Shown: one piece after another, positions 55,153 through 64,000 of the stretch | Layout: every line of letters begins with the position of its first letter | How positions within the stretch are numbered: position 1 is the first letter of the stretch | Assembly (NCBI GenBank): GCA_963771435.1 | Contig: CAVYTF010000006.1 | Span: 62,001 to 126,000 of the forward strand | Reading direction: 5' to 3' | Origin: CAVYTF01 sp963771435 | GTDB taxonomy: Bacteria > Bacteroidota > Bacteroidia > Chitinophagales > Chitinophagaceae | DNA length: 64,000 nt | Notes under the pieces: generated by a model | Database searches by the model: none | What the model was told of the DNA's origin: nothing | Seen by the model: only the letters and a program-made list of their open reading frames with translations | Position numbers and translations under genes: made by a program

Positions 55153-58100
55153 TTATTCAAATTTCAGATCCAAGCCTAAGCCTCTTAGTTCATGAACCAA
55201 TACGTTGAATGATTCAGGGATGCCGGGTTTCGGAATGTTATCGCCTTTTACAATGGCTTCGTAAGTTTTTGCACGGCCGATAATGTCATCAGATTTGAGG
55301 GTGAGCAGCTCCTGTAAAATGTTGGATGCGCCATAAGCTTCGAGCGCCCATACTTCCATTTCACCAAAACGCTGACCGCCGAACTGGGCTTTACCTCCAA
55401 GCGGCTGTTGCGTAATTAAACTGTATGGCCCGATGGAGCGTGCGTGCATTTTATCATCAACCATGTGGTGCAGCTTAATCATATAAATAACGCCCACAGT
55501 TGCTTTCTGATGGAAACGTTCGCCGGTTTCGCCATCATATAAATAAGTGTGACCCATGGAAGGAATGTCCGCTTTTACACAGTATTCAGCTATTTCATCA
55601 ACGGTTGCACCGTCAAAGATGGGTGTGGCGAATTTAAGGCCGAGTTTCTTGCCAGTCCAACCGAGAATGGTTTCATATATCTGCCCGAGGTTCATGCGGG
55701 AAGGAACGCCCAATGGATTGAGAACAATATCAACCGGGGTGCCGTCTTCCATAAAAGGCATGTCTTCTGCACGTACAATTTTTGCTACAATTCCCTTATT
55801 TCCGTGGCGGCCGGCCATTTTATCACCAACTTTAAGCTTGCGTTTTACAGCGAGATAAACTTTTGCAAGTTTTAAGACACCAGCAGGCAATTCATCACCG
55901 ATAGAAATATTAAATTTCTCTCTTTTGTAACGGCCAAGTTCTTCGTTGTATTTGATGCTGTAATTGTGAAGAAGAATATTGATCTGTTCATCAACAGGTG
56001 CGTCGCCTGTCCAGCCTAAGGGGTTTACGTTAAGAAAATCAATAGTGGTAAGATTCTTTACGTTGAATTTGGCAGTTTTGCCAATAATCATTTCACCAAA
56101 ATTATTGCTTACGCCTGCTGAGTTTTTGTCTCTCAACAAAGTCTGTAGTTTGCTCAACAACACCTCTTTAATATCTTCAGCATTCTTTTGATGAACCTTC
56201 TCTATTTTCTCTAACTGTGCTTTCTCGCGAATCTTTCCGTTTTTATCTTTTTTTGCACGCTGAAAAAGCTTTTTATCAATAACTACACCTTCAGTTCCGT
56301 TCGGCGCTTTTAAAGAAGCGTCTTTTGCATCACCGGCTTTGTCGCCGAAAATAGCCCGAAGCAATTTTTCTTCAGGTGTAGGATCGCTTTCGCCTTTTGG
56401 CGTAATCTTTCCAATTAAAATATCGCCCTCACGAACTTGTGCTCCAATTCTGATAACACCATTTTCATCGAGGTCTTTTGTTGCTTCTTCAGAGATGTTT
56501 GGAATATCAGATGTTAATTCCTCTTCACCCAATTTTGTATCCCGTACTTCAAGTTCATACTCATCAATGTGAACAGAAGTGAACCAATCTTCGCGCACTA
56601 CTTTTTCATTGATAACAATGGCATCTTCAAAATTGTAACCCTTCCAAGGCATAAAGGCAACCTGTAAATTTCTTCCTAAGGCCAGTTCACCATCTTTTGT
56701 AGCATAACCTTCCGTTAAGAAATCGCCTTTTTTTACGTGTTGTCCTTTTTTTACCGCAGGGCGAAGGTTTATACAGGTTGATTGATTTGTTTTGATAAAT
56801 TTTGTGAGCTTATAAATCTGCAAATCTTCGTCAAAACTTACAAGGCGGTCAGTATCGTTTCTATCGTAACGGACATGAATTTCTTTTGCGTCCACAAATT
56901 CTACCACGCCATTACCTTCTGAATGTATCTGGATACGTGCATCGCGTGCTGCCTTTGCTTCAAGCCCAGTCCCCACAATTGGATTTTGAGGAAGAATGAG
57001 CGGCACGGCTTGACGTTGCATATTTGAACCCATCAGAGCACGGTTTGCATCATCGTGCTCAAGAAATGGAATAAGGGAGGCGCTTAAACCAACAATCTGG
57101 TTTGGTGCAACGTCCATATATTCCACCTCATTTTTCTCAAGTATGGGGAAATCACCCGTCTGCCTTGAAATGATCTTATCTTCAACAAAATTTCCTTTTT
57201 CATCAAGTAGTACATTGCTCTGCGCAATTTTTGCAGGATCTTCTTCTTCTGCACTTAAAAATTTCAGATGCTTCAAATCAACCTTGCCTTCATGTACTTT
57301 ATGATAAGGGGTCTCAATGAAGCCCATGGGATTGATCTTCGCATGAACACACAATGTAGATATCAGACCGATGTTTGGGCCTTCCGGAGTTTCAATTGTG
57401 CATAAGCGACCATAATGGGAATAATGTACGTCACGCACTTCAAAACCTGCCCGTTCGCGACTTAAGCCACCAGGCCCGAGGGCTGAAATACGGCGTTTGT
57501 GTGTTATTTCTGATAATGGATTGGTTTGATCTAGGAACTGGGATAATTGTGATGTACCAAAAAATGAATTAATAACAGAAGAAAGAGTCCTTGCATTAAT
57601 CAAATCAACAGGAGTGAAAACTTCATTGTCACGTACATTCATTCTTTCGCGTATAGTTCTTGCCATACGGGACAAGCCTACACCAAACTGAGCATAAAGC
57701 TGCTCGCCAACTGTGCGTACACGGCGGTTGCTCAAATGGTCAATATCGTCAATTTCGGCTTTAGCATTGGTAAGGCGAACGAGATATTTGATTATCTCAA
57801 TAATGTCTTCTTTTGTTAAAACTTTATTTTCAAGCTTTTGATGAACATCAAGTTTACGGTTAATTTTATAACGGCCTACTTCTCCAAGATCATACCGTTT
57901 ATCGCTAAAAAATAATTTATCAATGATGCCGCGGGCGGTTTCGTTATCAGGCGCATCTGCTCCACGCAACTGCCGGTAAATGTGTTGAACAGCTTCCAAT
58001 TCACTGTTGGATGTGTCTTTGTTCAATGTATTATATATGATAGCATAGTCGCCGCCAACATCTTCCCGCTGAATAAAAACACTTTTGGTATCAAGTTCGG

Positions 58101-58956
58101 CAATAGTATCAATCCCTTCTTCATCTAGAATGGTATCGCGCTCCATTACTATTTCATTGCGCTCAATAGAAACTACTTCACCGGTATCTTCATCAACAAA
58201 GTCTTCCACCCATGTTCTTAAAACACGTGCAGCTAATTTTTTGCCGATGTGCTTTTGCAAAGATTTTTTATCGGCTGGCACTTCTGTTGCCATACCAAAC
58301 AATTCCAGAATATCTTTATCCGTTTCAAAACCAATCGAGCGAAGCAATGTAGTAACAGGGAATTTCTTCTTGCGGTCAATGTAAGCGTACATTACATTAT
58401 TAATGTCAGTAGCAAACTCCATCCATGCACCTTTAAAGGGAATTACGCGGGCAGAATAGATTTTTGTACCGTTTGGATGAACGGACTGCCCAAAGAATAC
58501 ACCAGGGGAGCGATGTAACTGTGAAACTACTACACGCTCAGCGCCATTTACTACAAAAGTACCACGCGGAGTCATATAAGGGATATTTCCAAGGAAAACA
58601 TCCTGAACAATAGTCTGAAAATCGACGTGTTCTTCATCATTACAGCTAAGGCGCAGTTTTGCTTTCAGCGGAACGGCATAAGTTAATCCGCGTTCCATAC
58701 ATTCTTCAATGGTATAACGTGGCGGGTCAATAAAATAATCAAGGAACTCAAGCATGAAAATGTTACGTGTGTCTGTAATAGGAAAGTTTTCCTTAAACAC
58801 ACGGAACAACCCTTCCACATTACGTTTGTCAGGTGTTGTTTCAAGCTGAAAAAACTCGCGAAATGATTCTAACTGGATGTCTAATAAATCAGGGGTTTCC
58901 GCAAGGTGTTTTGTTTTACCAAAGCTAACCCTGTGTTGCACTTTTGTTGATGACAT
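55153..58956 (-). CDS. rpoB: DNA-directed RNA polymerase subunit beta
   Basis: A 1267-residue beta subunit with intact frame across 3.8 kb. Motifs in order: GAERVVVSQLHRSPGVFF (near residue 130), the rifampicin region FFGTSQLSQFLDQTNPLSE and THKRRISALGPGGLSRERAG, ETPEGPNIGLI, the active-site segments KGQHVKKGD and GDKMAGRHGNKGIVAK, and the C-terminal PESFNVLVHELRGLGLD. No substitutions that would suggest rifampicin resistance are obvious. Normally rpoB lies between rplL and rpoC; here neither is adjacent. The gene has its own promoter element (59062-59069) and terminator. Confidence 0.97.
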   Translation of the reverse strand: MSSTKVQHRVSFGKTKHLAETPDLLDIQLESFREFFQLETTPDKRNVEGLFRVFKENFPITDTRNIFMLEFLDYFIDPPRYTIEECMERGLTYAVPLKAKLRLSCNDEEHVDFQTIVQDVFLGNIPYMTPRGTFVVNGAERVVVSQLHRSPGVFFGQSVHPNGTKIYSARVIPFKGAWMEFATDINNVMYAYIDRKKKFPVTTLLRSIGFETDKDILELFGMATEVPADKKSLQKHIGKKLAARVLRTWVEDFVDEDTGEVVSIERNEIVMERDTILDEEGIDTIAELDTKSVFIQREDVGGDYAIIYNTLNKDTSNSELEAVQHIYRQLRGADAPDNETARGIIDKLFFSDKRYDLGEVGRYKINRKLDVHQKLENKVLTKEDIIEIIKYLVRLTNAKAEIDDIDHLSNRRVRTVGEQLYAQFGVGLSRMARTIRERMNVRDNEVFTPVDLINARTLSSVINSFFGTSQLSQFLDQTNPLSEITHKRRISALGPGGLSRERAGFEVRDVHYSHYGRLCTIETPEGPNIGLISTLCVHAKINPMGFIETPYHKVHEGKVDLKHLKFLSAEEEDPAKIAQSNVLLDEKGNFVEDKIISRQTGDFPILEKNEVEYMDVAPNQIVGLSASLIPFLEHDDANRALMGSNMQRQAVPLILPQNPIVGTGLEAKAARDARIQIHSEGNGVVEFVDAKEIHVRYDRNDTDRLVSFDEDLQIYKLTKFIKTNQSTCINLRPAVKKGQHVKKGDFLTEGYATKDGELALGRNLQVAFMPWKGYNFEDAIVINEKVVREDWFTSVHIDEYELEVRDTKLGEEELTSDIPNISEEATKDLDENGVIRIGAQVREGDILIGKITPKGESDPTPEEKLLRAIFGDKAGDAKDASLKAPNGTEGVVIDKKLFQRAKKDKNGKIREKAQLEKIEKVHQKNAEDIKEVLLSKLQTLLRDKNSAGVSNNFGEMIIGKTAKFNVKNLTTIDFLNVNPLGWTGDAPVDEQINILLHNYSIKYNEELGRYKREKFNISIGDELPAGVLKLAKVYLAVKRKLKVGDKMAGRHGNKGIVAKIVRAEDMPFMEDGTPVDIVLNPLGVPSRMNLGQIYETILGWTGKKLGLKFATPIFDGATVDEIAEYCVKADIPSMGHTYLYDGETGERFHQKATVGVIYMIKLHHMVDDKMHARSIGPYSLITQQPLGGKAQFGGQRFGEMEVWALEAYGASNILQELLTLKSDDIIGRAKTYEAIVKGDNIPKPGIPESFNVLVHELRGLGLDLKFE

Positions 58957-59061
58957 AGATGTATTTAAACGGTTTTACTTGTACGTTTTGGGGTAGAAAT
59001 TTGGGAAAAACGTTCATCCCAGTAAAGTCCTTTTTATACTTTGCCCAAAAATAAAGGAGTG

Positions 59062-59069
59062 CAAAGCTA
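59062..59069 (-). promoter_or_regulatory. Bacteroidota -7 element TAGCTTTG before rpoB
   Basis: TAnnTTTG on the minus strand about 105 bp before the rpoB start. A second candidate, TATTTTTG, lies at 59046-59053. Either would give rpoB its own promoter. Confidence 0.6.
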
Positions 59070-59202
59070 CGGGATTGCGTGGAAATATAAAAAGAAATTT
59101 TATACAGAATATATACGCCTTAAAAAAGGGATAATACTTTATTATGCTTTCTTCTAAAATGTAGTAAGTACGAGATGTACTTATATGCTATTTAGCATGG
59201 AC

Positions 59203-59272
59203 TTGGAATGGCTTTGAGTGGGAGTAGGGTCTCTATAAGGTCTCTATAAAGTCTCTGTAAGGTCTCTATAAG
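59203..59272. repeat. GGGCTTTGAG and AAGGTCTCTAT module, copy 2
   Basis: Reads GGCTTTGAGTGGGAGTAGGG then TCTCTATAAGG in 11-bp units. It is nearly identical to 37548-37616. In both places the sequence TATAAGGG ends the module. Confidence 0.9.
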
Positions 59273-59666
59273 GGGAAATTGTAGTGAAGAAAATGTGAGG
59301 CTGTAATTGAAAATAGACCGGATAGTCAATAAAGTGTAAGCTAGGTTAAATTTTGTTAACGGGAAAAATATTCTCAGAAAAAAATATTATTTTAAGTTTG
59401 GTTGTTTGAAAATAAAATTATTTACATTTACCGCCAATATTAAGGAGAGCTCTAATTGTGTGTTAATGATATGGCTCTTCTTTTCCATAATGCTAATCGG
59501 TTAATAGTAGATGATGCTGTTATTTAAAAGTTTGAAATTGATGCTTTTAGGTTTGCCAAAAATGTTTGAGATTGTTAATATGACTTTCTTCACTAAAATA
59601 CAATTGCTGTTATATTCTAAAATTTATCCTGCATAACAAATTCACAAAATAAAAATCCTGCTTTTT

Positions 59667-62600
59667 ATGAAAAAATTTATACGTTGTTTTAAAGGCTCTA
59701 AAGTAATTGCGCCGTTTGTTTGTTTTTTTATTATCAGTTTGGCCTGCAGCCTGCGAGGCATTGCGCAGAATGGAATTGCTACCTATACTTTTGAAACAAG
59801 CCAGCCTACGACCGCAGGCCCATTTAATCCTGAGTTTGGTTCGGGGATAGTTAGCGGCAGCAGCGGCCCGACCTTCACAAGCAACGTGGGCAATGGTTCT
59901 GCTAATTCTTATATTGGTACCAACTGGAATCCCAATAATTATTTTCAGTTTGAAGTAAACACTACGGGTTATAAGAATATTACTATCCAGTTTGACCAAA
60001 CCGGTTCAGCTTCAGGGCCAGCTAATTTTGAATTGCAATATAGTACAAGTGCTGCCGGCCCATTCACAAATGTTGCGGCTTACACTGTTATTAAAAACGG
60101 TGCAGGTTCTCTTTTGATATGGTCAGCAAGCACATACGCAACAGGTTACACGTATAATTTTAGCTTAAGCACATTCACTGCGTTAAACAATAACGCAACG
60201 GTGTATTTCAGGTTGGAAGACTTAAATACTACCTCTATAAACGGAGGAACGGTTGCCGCTGGAGGTACCAGCAAGATAGATAATGTAATCATCAGGGGAA
60301 CACTAAATGCATCTGCTTTTACACCCGGCAATATAGCGATATATCATGTTGGAGATGGTATTCAGACCTTAGCAGCTACAGGTAATACGGTTTACTTAGA
60401 TGAATATACAACTGCAGGGACACTGGTTCAATCTGTCCCCATGCCTGATTCTATCAGCGGCAATAACCAGGGTTTGGTAGCAAGCGGCGGGGCTGTAACG
60501 GCTGCAAGTGAAGGGCAAATGAACCTCTCTCAAAATGGCCAATACCTGAGCATGCTGGGTTATGGTTTAACATCCGGATCCACTATTGCCAGCCAAAGCG
60601 CTACGGTAATTCCACGTGTGGCGGGATTAGTGAGCAGCGCACCTTCTATTAATACTTCTGTATTTTTTAATACTGCGGGCGGATTTGCTGATGCAGTTAA
60701 CCCGAGAGGGGCAGTGAGCAATGATGGCTCTGAGTTATGGCTGACATGTGCGGCCGGCACGGGCGGGGGTGTGCAGTATGTATCGGGTACGAGTGGCACA
60801 GGTACTGGCGCTACAACCACAGTATTGAATACAGCTTTTTTGAATACAAGAGGGGTTAACCTTGCTTATGACATTACCCAAGCAACTCCCCAATACCAGT
60901 TGTTTTTTTCATCGCAATCCGGCAATGGTGGCAGCGGCAACCGGGGTGTTATTACTACAATGGGGACCGGTGAACCGACGACCTCAGAGCAAACAACTAA
61001 TAATTATCCTGATAGTGCATCGCCTGCTGCACCGAATGGTTTTGTGTTTTTAACCGTAGGTTCTACCCCCGTTGTTTATTTTGCAAATTCTGAAGGATGG
61101 ATCAATAAATATATATATACAGGTAGTGCATGGGTTGCCAGTGGCACTTCAGCCGCTGCAAATATTTATGGCTTAACCGGCACAGTGGTTGACAGTACGG
61201 TTTTCCTGTATGCAACCGGGAGCGGCGCTTCAGGAACATCAGGCACTTTATACAGCCTGACAGATGCGAGCGCTAATACGAGCAGTTTGAGCGCTGCGGC
61301 TACAGCTATCGCTACAGCCGGTGCAAATATTGCTTTCAGAAGCCCCGCTTTTGTGCCTTTAGCAACTGCTATAAGCATTACCAACCCCGGGAACCAAAGT
61401 TTTAATGGTATAAGCACACCTGAATCGGTAACTATTAATTCCTCTGCTCATACAACGGTTGAGTATGTCATAAGTGGCAGCACTATTGCAGGATTAAGTA
61501 ATGGTACAATAGGCTCCGGAACTGCCGGCGCGGGTACCGGCGCTGTTAGTTTTACGCCGACGAGCGCGGGTACTGCAACCGTTACTACATACGCATATTA
61601 CGGGGACAAAACAACGGTTCCAGTTAGTTTTACAATAACTGTGACAAGACCAACTATTTTGCCTGCAAGCACTACTTTGGCCGCCATGGTTACTACTTAC
61701 GGGACAGCTTCAGCGGCTAAAACAGTATCTATAACCGGAACGCATCTTACGGGTAATATTACTACTTCGGCCGCGCCAACGGGTTTTGAAGTTTCAAGTG
61801 ACGGTACTAATTATGGCAGTACAGCAACTTTTACTCAATCAGGAGGCAATGCCAGCGGTACTTTATATATACGTTTGGCTGCTACAGCTACTGTTGGCGG
61901 TACTTATAACGGCCAAATCATTACCTTATCATCAAGCGGGGCAGCTAATGCCACTGTAACAACTGCCGCTTCCGGCAATGTTGTGGGCGCTGCTACTTTG
62001 GTTATAACTGCCAGTGCAAATAGTAAAATATACGGAACAAGTGTATCAACAACGGGTGTATTGAACAGTACTTTTACGGTAAGCGGATTACAAGGTACGG
62101 ATGCGGTGAGCAGTGTGACATTAGCATTCAGCGGCAACCCTAAGGGCAACCTTGTAACTGCGGCAGTGGGTTCTTATACTATTACTCCGTCCGCACCGGT
62201 ATTTTCAACAGGCTCAGCAAGTAATTATAATGTAGGTTTTACGACCGGTACCCTGACAGTAAATCCTGCGAGCGTAACAGCAAGTTTAACAGGAACAGTA
62301 TCTAAAGTCTATGACGGGACCAATACAGCTACTTTAACAACAGCCAATTACAGCCTAAGCGGCCTATTAAACGGGGATCTGCCGACGGTAAGCAATACGG
62401 CGGGCACGTATAGCACCACTTCCGTTGGCACAGGAATAACCGTAACGGTGACAAGCCTTGTTTTGAGCGGGACAACAGCGGGTAACTATACTGTGAGTAA
62501 TGCTGCGTCAGTAAACGGGGCTATAGGAACTATTACTGCTGCAAGCCTGACCGCAAGTTTAACAGGAATAGTATCTAAAGTCTATGACGGGACAGGAACG

Positions 62601-64000
62601 GCTACTTTAACAACAGCCAATTACAGCCTTAGCGGCGTGGTAAGCGGGGATGCGGGTAATGTGGTAGTAACCAATACCAGCGGGAGCTACATTAATAAAA
62701 ATGTAGGCACAAGCAAGAAGGTTACAGTAACTAGCCTTGTGCTGGGCGGATCTGCCGCAGGCAATTATACGCTGAGTAATGCGGCCTCAATAAATGCAAC
62801 AATAGGAACTATTACAGCAGCGCCTCTAACTGCAAGCTTAACGGGAACTGTATCGAAGACATATGACGGAACTACAACAGCAACCTTGACGACTACTAAT
62901 TACAGCCTGAGCGGCGTAGTGGGCGCGGAAAATGTAACGGTAACCAATACCAGCGGAACTTATAGCAGCGCATCTGTGGGCACAGGAATTACAGTAACCG
63001 TAACAAGCCTTGTTTTGGGAGGCACTGCTGCAAGCAATTATACGCTTAGCAATGCAGCGTCTGTTAGCGGAGCGGTGGGAACGATAACAGCCTTGAGCAT
63101 AACGGCAAGTTTGACCGGAACAATATCTAAAGTGTATGACGGGACCACTGCAGCCAGCAATTTGACCTCCACTAATTACACCCTGACGGGGGTATTAGCC
63201 GGCGATGCAGCTAATGTAAAGGTAACTAGTACCAGCGGCACTTATAGCATCACAAATGTGGGTACCGGTATAACAGTAACAGTGGCAAGTCCTGTATTAG
63301 GCGGTTCGGCTGGAGGCAATTACACAGTGACGGGCAGTGCGACCGGTGCAATAGGAACTATAACAGCTTTAAGTATCACTGTTGGTAGTAGTTTGATAGG
63401 CACCGTATCGAAGGTTTATGACGGCACCAAAAATGCTACCTTAACGCCAGCTAATTATACCCTGAACGGGGTGTTGGGCGGCGATGTGGGTAATGTTACC
63501 GTAGCAACTACAAACGGGACTTATACTGGTGGTAGTGGTAAGGATGTAGGAACAGGCAAGACAGTAAGTGTGAGTAATTTAACATTGGGCGGTTCGGCGG
63601 GCGGCAACTATACGCTGACTAATGCCGCTGGCCCTATAACCGGTGCAATTGGAACCATTACTGCTAAATCCCTTACGGTGAGCTTGACAGGAACAGTGTC
63701 TAAAGTGTATGACGGTACCACATCGGCTACGTTAACATCAAGCAATTATAGTTTGAGTGGTGTAGTAGCTGCAGATGCGGGAAATGTGATAGTAACTACT
63801 ACGAGTGGTAACTATAGTACGGCTAATGTAGGTACGGGATTGACCGTAACAGTAAACAGTATGGCACTTGGAGGGTCAGCGGCGAGTAATTATTCGCTCA
63901 GCAATTCTTCATCCGTAAGCGGGGCGGTAGGGACAATAACAGCGGTGAGCATTACAGCGAGCCTGACAGGAACAGTGTCTAAAACATATGATGGTACTAC
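59667..64000 (+). CDS. Giant surface adhesin with MBG and YDG repeats, 3' end beyond window
   Basis: Open from ATG 59667 to the window end (1444 codons so far, no stop). Signal peptide MKKFIRCFKGSKVIAPF and on to SLRGIAQ. Then a jelly-roll-like domain (about residues 30-210), a repeat-containing beta-propeller-like part (about 210-560), an Ig-like segment near residue 580-660, one further beta domain with TTYGTASAAKTVSITGTHL (about 670-770), an MBG domain (about 775-870; ITASANSKIYGTSVSTTG) and at least seven YDG domains of about 90 residues, each opening with SLTGTVSKVYDGT. Expected to be secreted by the type IX system, with the sorting domain out of view. The frame is intact over 4.3 kb. 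Likely role is surface attachment. Confidence 0.9.
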   Translation, partial: MKKFIRCFKGSKVIAPFVCFFIISLACSLRGIAQNGIATYTFETSQPTTAGPFNPEFGSGIVSGSSGPTFTSNVGNGSANSYIGTNWNPNNYFQFEVNTTGYKNITIQFDQTGSASGPANFELQYSTSAAGPFTNVAAYTVIKNGAGSLLIWSASTYATGYTYNFSLSTFTALNNNATVYFRLEDLNTTSINGGTVAAGGTSKIDNVIIRGTLNASAFTPGNIAIYHVGDGIQTLAATGNTVYLDEYTTAGTLVQSVPMPDSISGNNQGLVASGGAVTAASEGQMNLSQNGQYLSMLGYGLTSGSTIASQSATVIPRVAGLVSSAPSINTSVFFNTAGGFADAVNPRGAVSNDGSELWLTCAAGTGGGVQYVSGTSGTGTGATTTVLNTAFLNTRGVNLAYDITQATPQYQLFFSSQSGNGGSGNRGVITTMGTGEPTTSEQTTNNYPDSASPAAPNGFVFLTVGSTPVVYFANSEGWINKYIYTGSAWVASGTSAAANIYGLTGTVVDSTVFLYATGSGASGTSGTLYSLTDASANTSSLSAAATAIATAGANIAFRSPAFVPLATAISITNPGNQSFNGISTPESVTINSSAHTTVEYVISGSTIAGLSNGTIGSGTAGAGTGAVSFTPTSAGTATVTTYAYYGDKTTVPVSFTITVTRPTILPASTTLAAMVTTYGTASAAKTVSITGTHLTGNITTSAAPTGFEVSSDGTNYGSTATFTQSGGNASGTLYIRLAATATVGGTYNGQIITLSSSGAANATVTTAASGNVVGAATLVITASANSKIYGTSVSTTGVLNSTFTVSGLQGTDAVSSVTLAFSGNPKGNLVTAAVGSYTITPSAPVFSTGSASNYNVGFTTGTLTVNPASVTASLTGTVSKVYDGTNTATLTTANYSLSGLLNGDLPTVSNTAGTYSTTSVGTGITVTVTSLVLSGTTAGNYTVSNAASVNGAIGTITAASLTASLTGIVSKVYDGTGTATLTTANYSLSGVVSGDAGNVVVTNTSGSYINKNVGTSKKVTVTSLVLGGSAAGNYTLSNAASINATIGTITAAPLTASLTGTVSKTYDGTTTATLTTTNYSLSGVVGAENVTVTNTSGTYSSASVGTGITVTVTSLVLGGTAASNYTLSNAASVSGAVGTITALSITASLTGTISKVYDGTTAASNLTSTNYTLTGVLAGDAANVKVTSTSGTYSITNVGTGITVTVASPVLGGSAGGNYTVTGSATGAIGTITALSITVGSSLIGTVSKVYDGTKNATLTPANYTLNGVLGGDVGNVTVATTNGTYTGGSGKDVGTGKTVSVSNLTLGGSAGGNYTLTNAAGPITGAIGTITAKSLTVSLTGTVSKVYDGTTSATLTSSNYSLSGVVAADAGNVIVTTTSGNYSTANVGTGLTVTVNSMALGGSAASNYSLSNSSSVSGAVGTITAVSITASLTGTVSKTYDGT
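62280..64000 (+). repeat. YDG-domain coding repeats, about 270-285 bp each
   Basis: Seven units open with AAAGTCTATGACGGG or variants, at about 62305, 62575, 62855, 63130, 63413, 63694 and 63982. DNA divergence between units is moderate, showing older expansion within the adhesin gene. Confidence 0.85.

Larger units (their letters stand above)
58957..59666. other. Long intergenic region between rpoB and the adhesin
   Basis: About 710 bp with the rpoB promoter, the second copy of the AAGGTCTCTAT module (59203-59272) and AT-rich sequence before the adhesin. No gene seen. Confidence 0.6.

Overview
The window looks like a chromosomal stretch of a Bacteroidota bacterium, most probably of the Chitinophagaceae or a close relative (inference from gene content). 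Supporting signs are type III glutamine synthetase, the long IspG with a central insertion, fused aspartokinase-homoserine dehydrogenase, a long NusB, DUF1573, DUF3822 and DUF4397 proteins, a TonB-dependent receptor with a carboxypeptidase-like plug extension, a large YDG/MBG-repeat adhesin, and many TAnnTTTG promoter elements just upstream of start codons. Most of the window is ordinary housekeeping DNA.

Layout. 0.3-8.8 kb: TetR regulator, polytopic membrane protein, glnN, a nucleotidase, aspS and two hypotheticals. 8.9-10.2 kb: a repeat array followed by an orphan gene. 10.3-18.5 kb: MATE exporter, DUF3822-rsmD-bioD-lpxK-rnr cluster, recN. 18.5-23.3 kb: thrABC operon on the minus strand. 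23.5-24.4 kb: second orphan gene with its array. 24.7-30.4 kb: groEL-groES, nusB, a DUF1573 lipoprotein, yajC, coaE, an RlmK-like methyltransferase. 30.6-37.5 kb: AT-rich 21-bp array, aspartate aminotransferase, two DUF4397 proteins, sdaA, ispG. 37.5-42 kb: repeat-rich gene-poor zone and an island of three secreted proteins, two of them recent duplicates. 42-48.6 kb: TPP-riboswitch-controlled TonB receptor, a broken GIN-domain gene, initiator tRNA, era and der. 48.6-53.1 kb: acyl-CoA mutase, two arrays and a third orphan gene, an SMI1/KNR4 protein, a PIN toxin-antitoxin pair. 53.2-64 kb: small proteins, an rpoB standing alone, and the first 4.3 kb of a giant adhesin.

The most interesting pattern is a recurring two-part locus. 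At three separate places (about 8.9, 24.2 and 50.5 kb) an array of dyad-containing repeats with a 21-bp period (or 42 bp, two alternating 21-bp dyads) lies 80-115 bp upstream of the start codon of a solitary gene. Each gene encodes a protein without a signal peptide, with an alpha-helical N-terminal part and a C-terminal beta-sandwich-like domain. The repeat sequence differs completely between loci; spacing, position and protein architecture are shared. I know of no described system that matches this. Two further arrays (21-bp at 30.6 kb, 23-bp palindromes at 50.2 kb) lack such an adjacent partner of their own.

A caution applies to the whole window. At least fifteen single-base indels break genes that should be intact, including aspS, lpxK, thrB, groEL, groES, era and an aminotransferase. 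They are best explained as sequencing or assembly errors, so those genes are annotated here as whole genes across the breaks.
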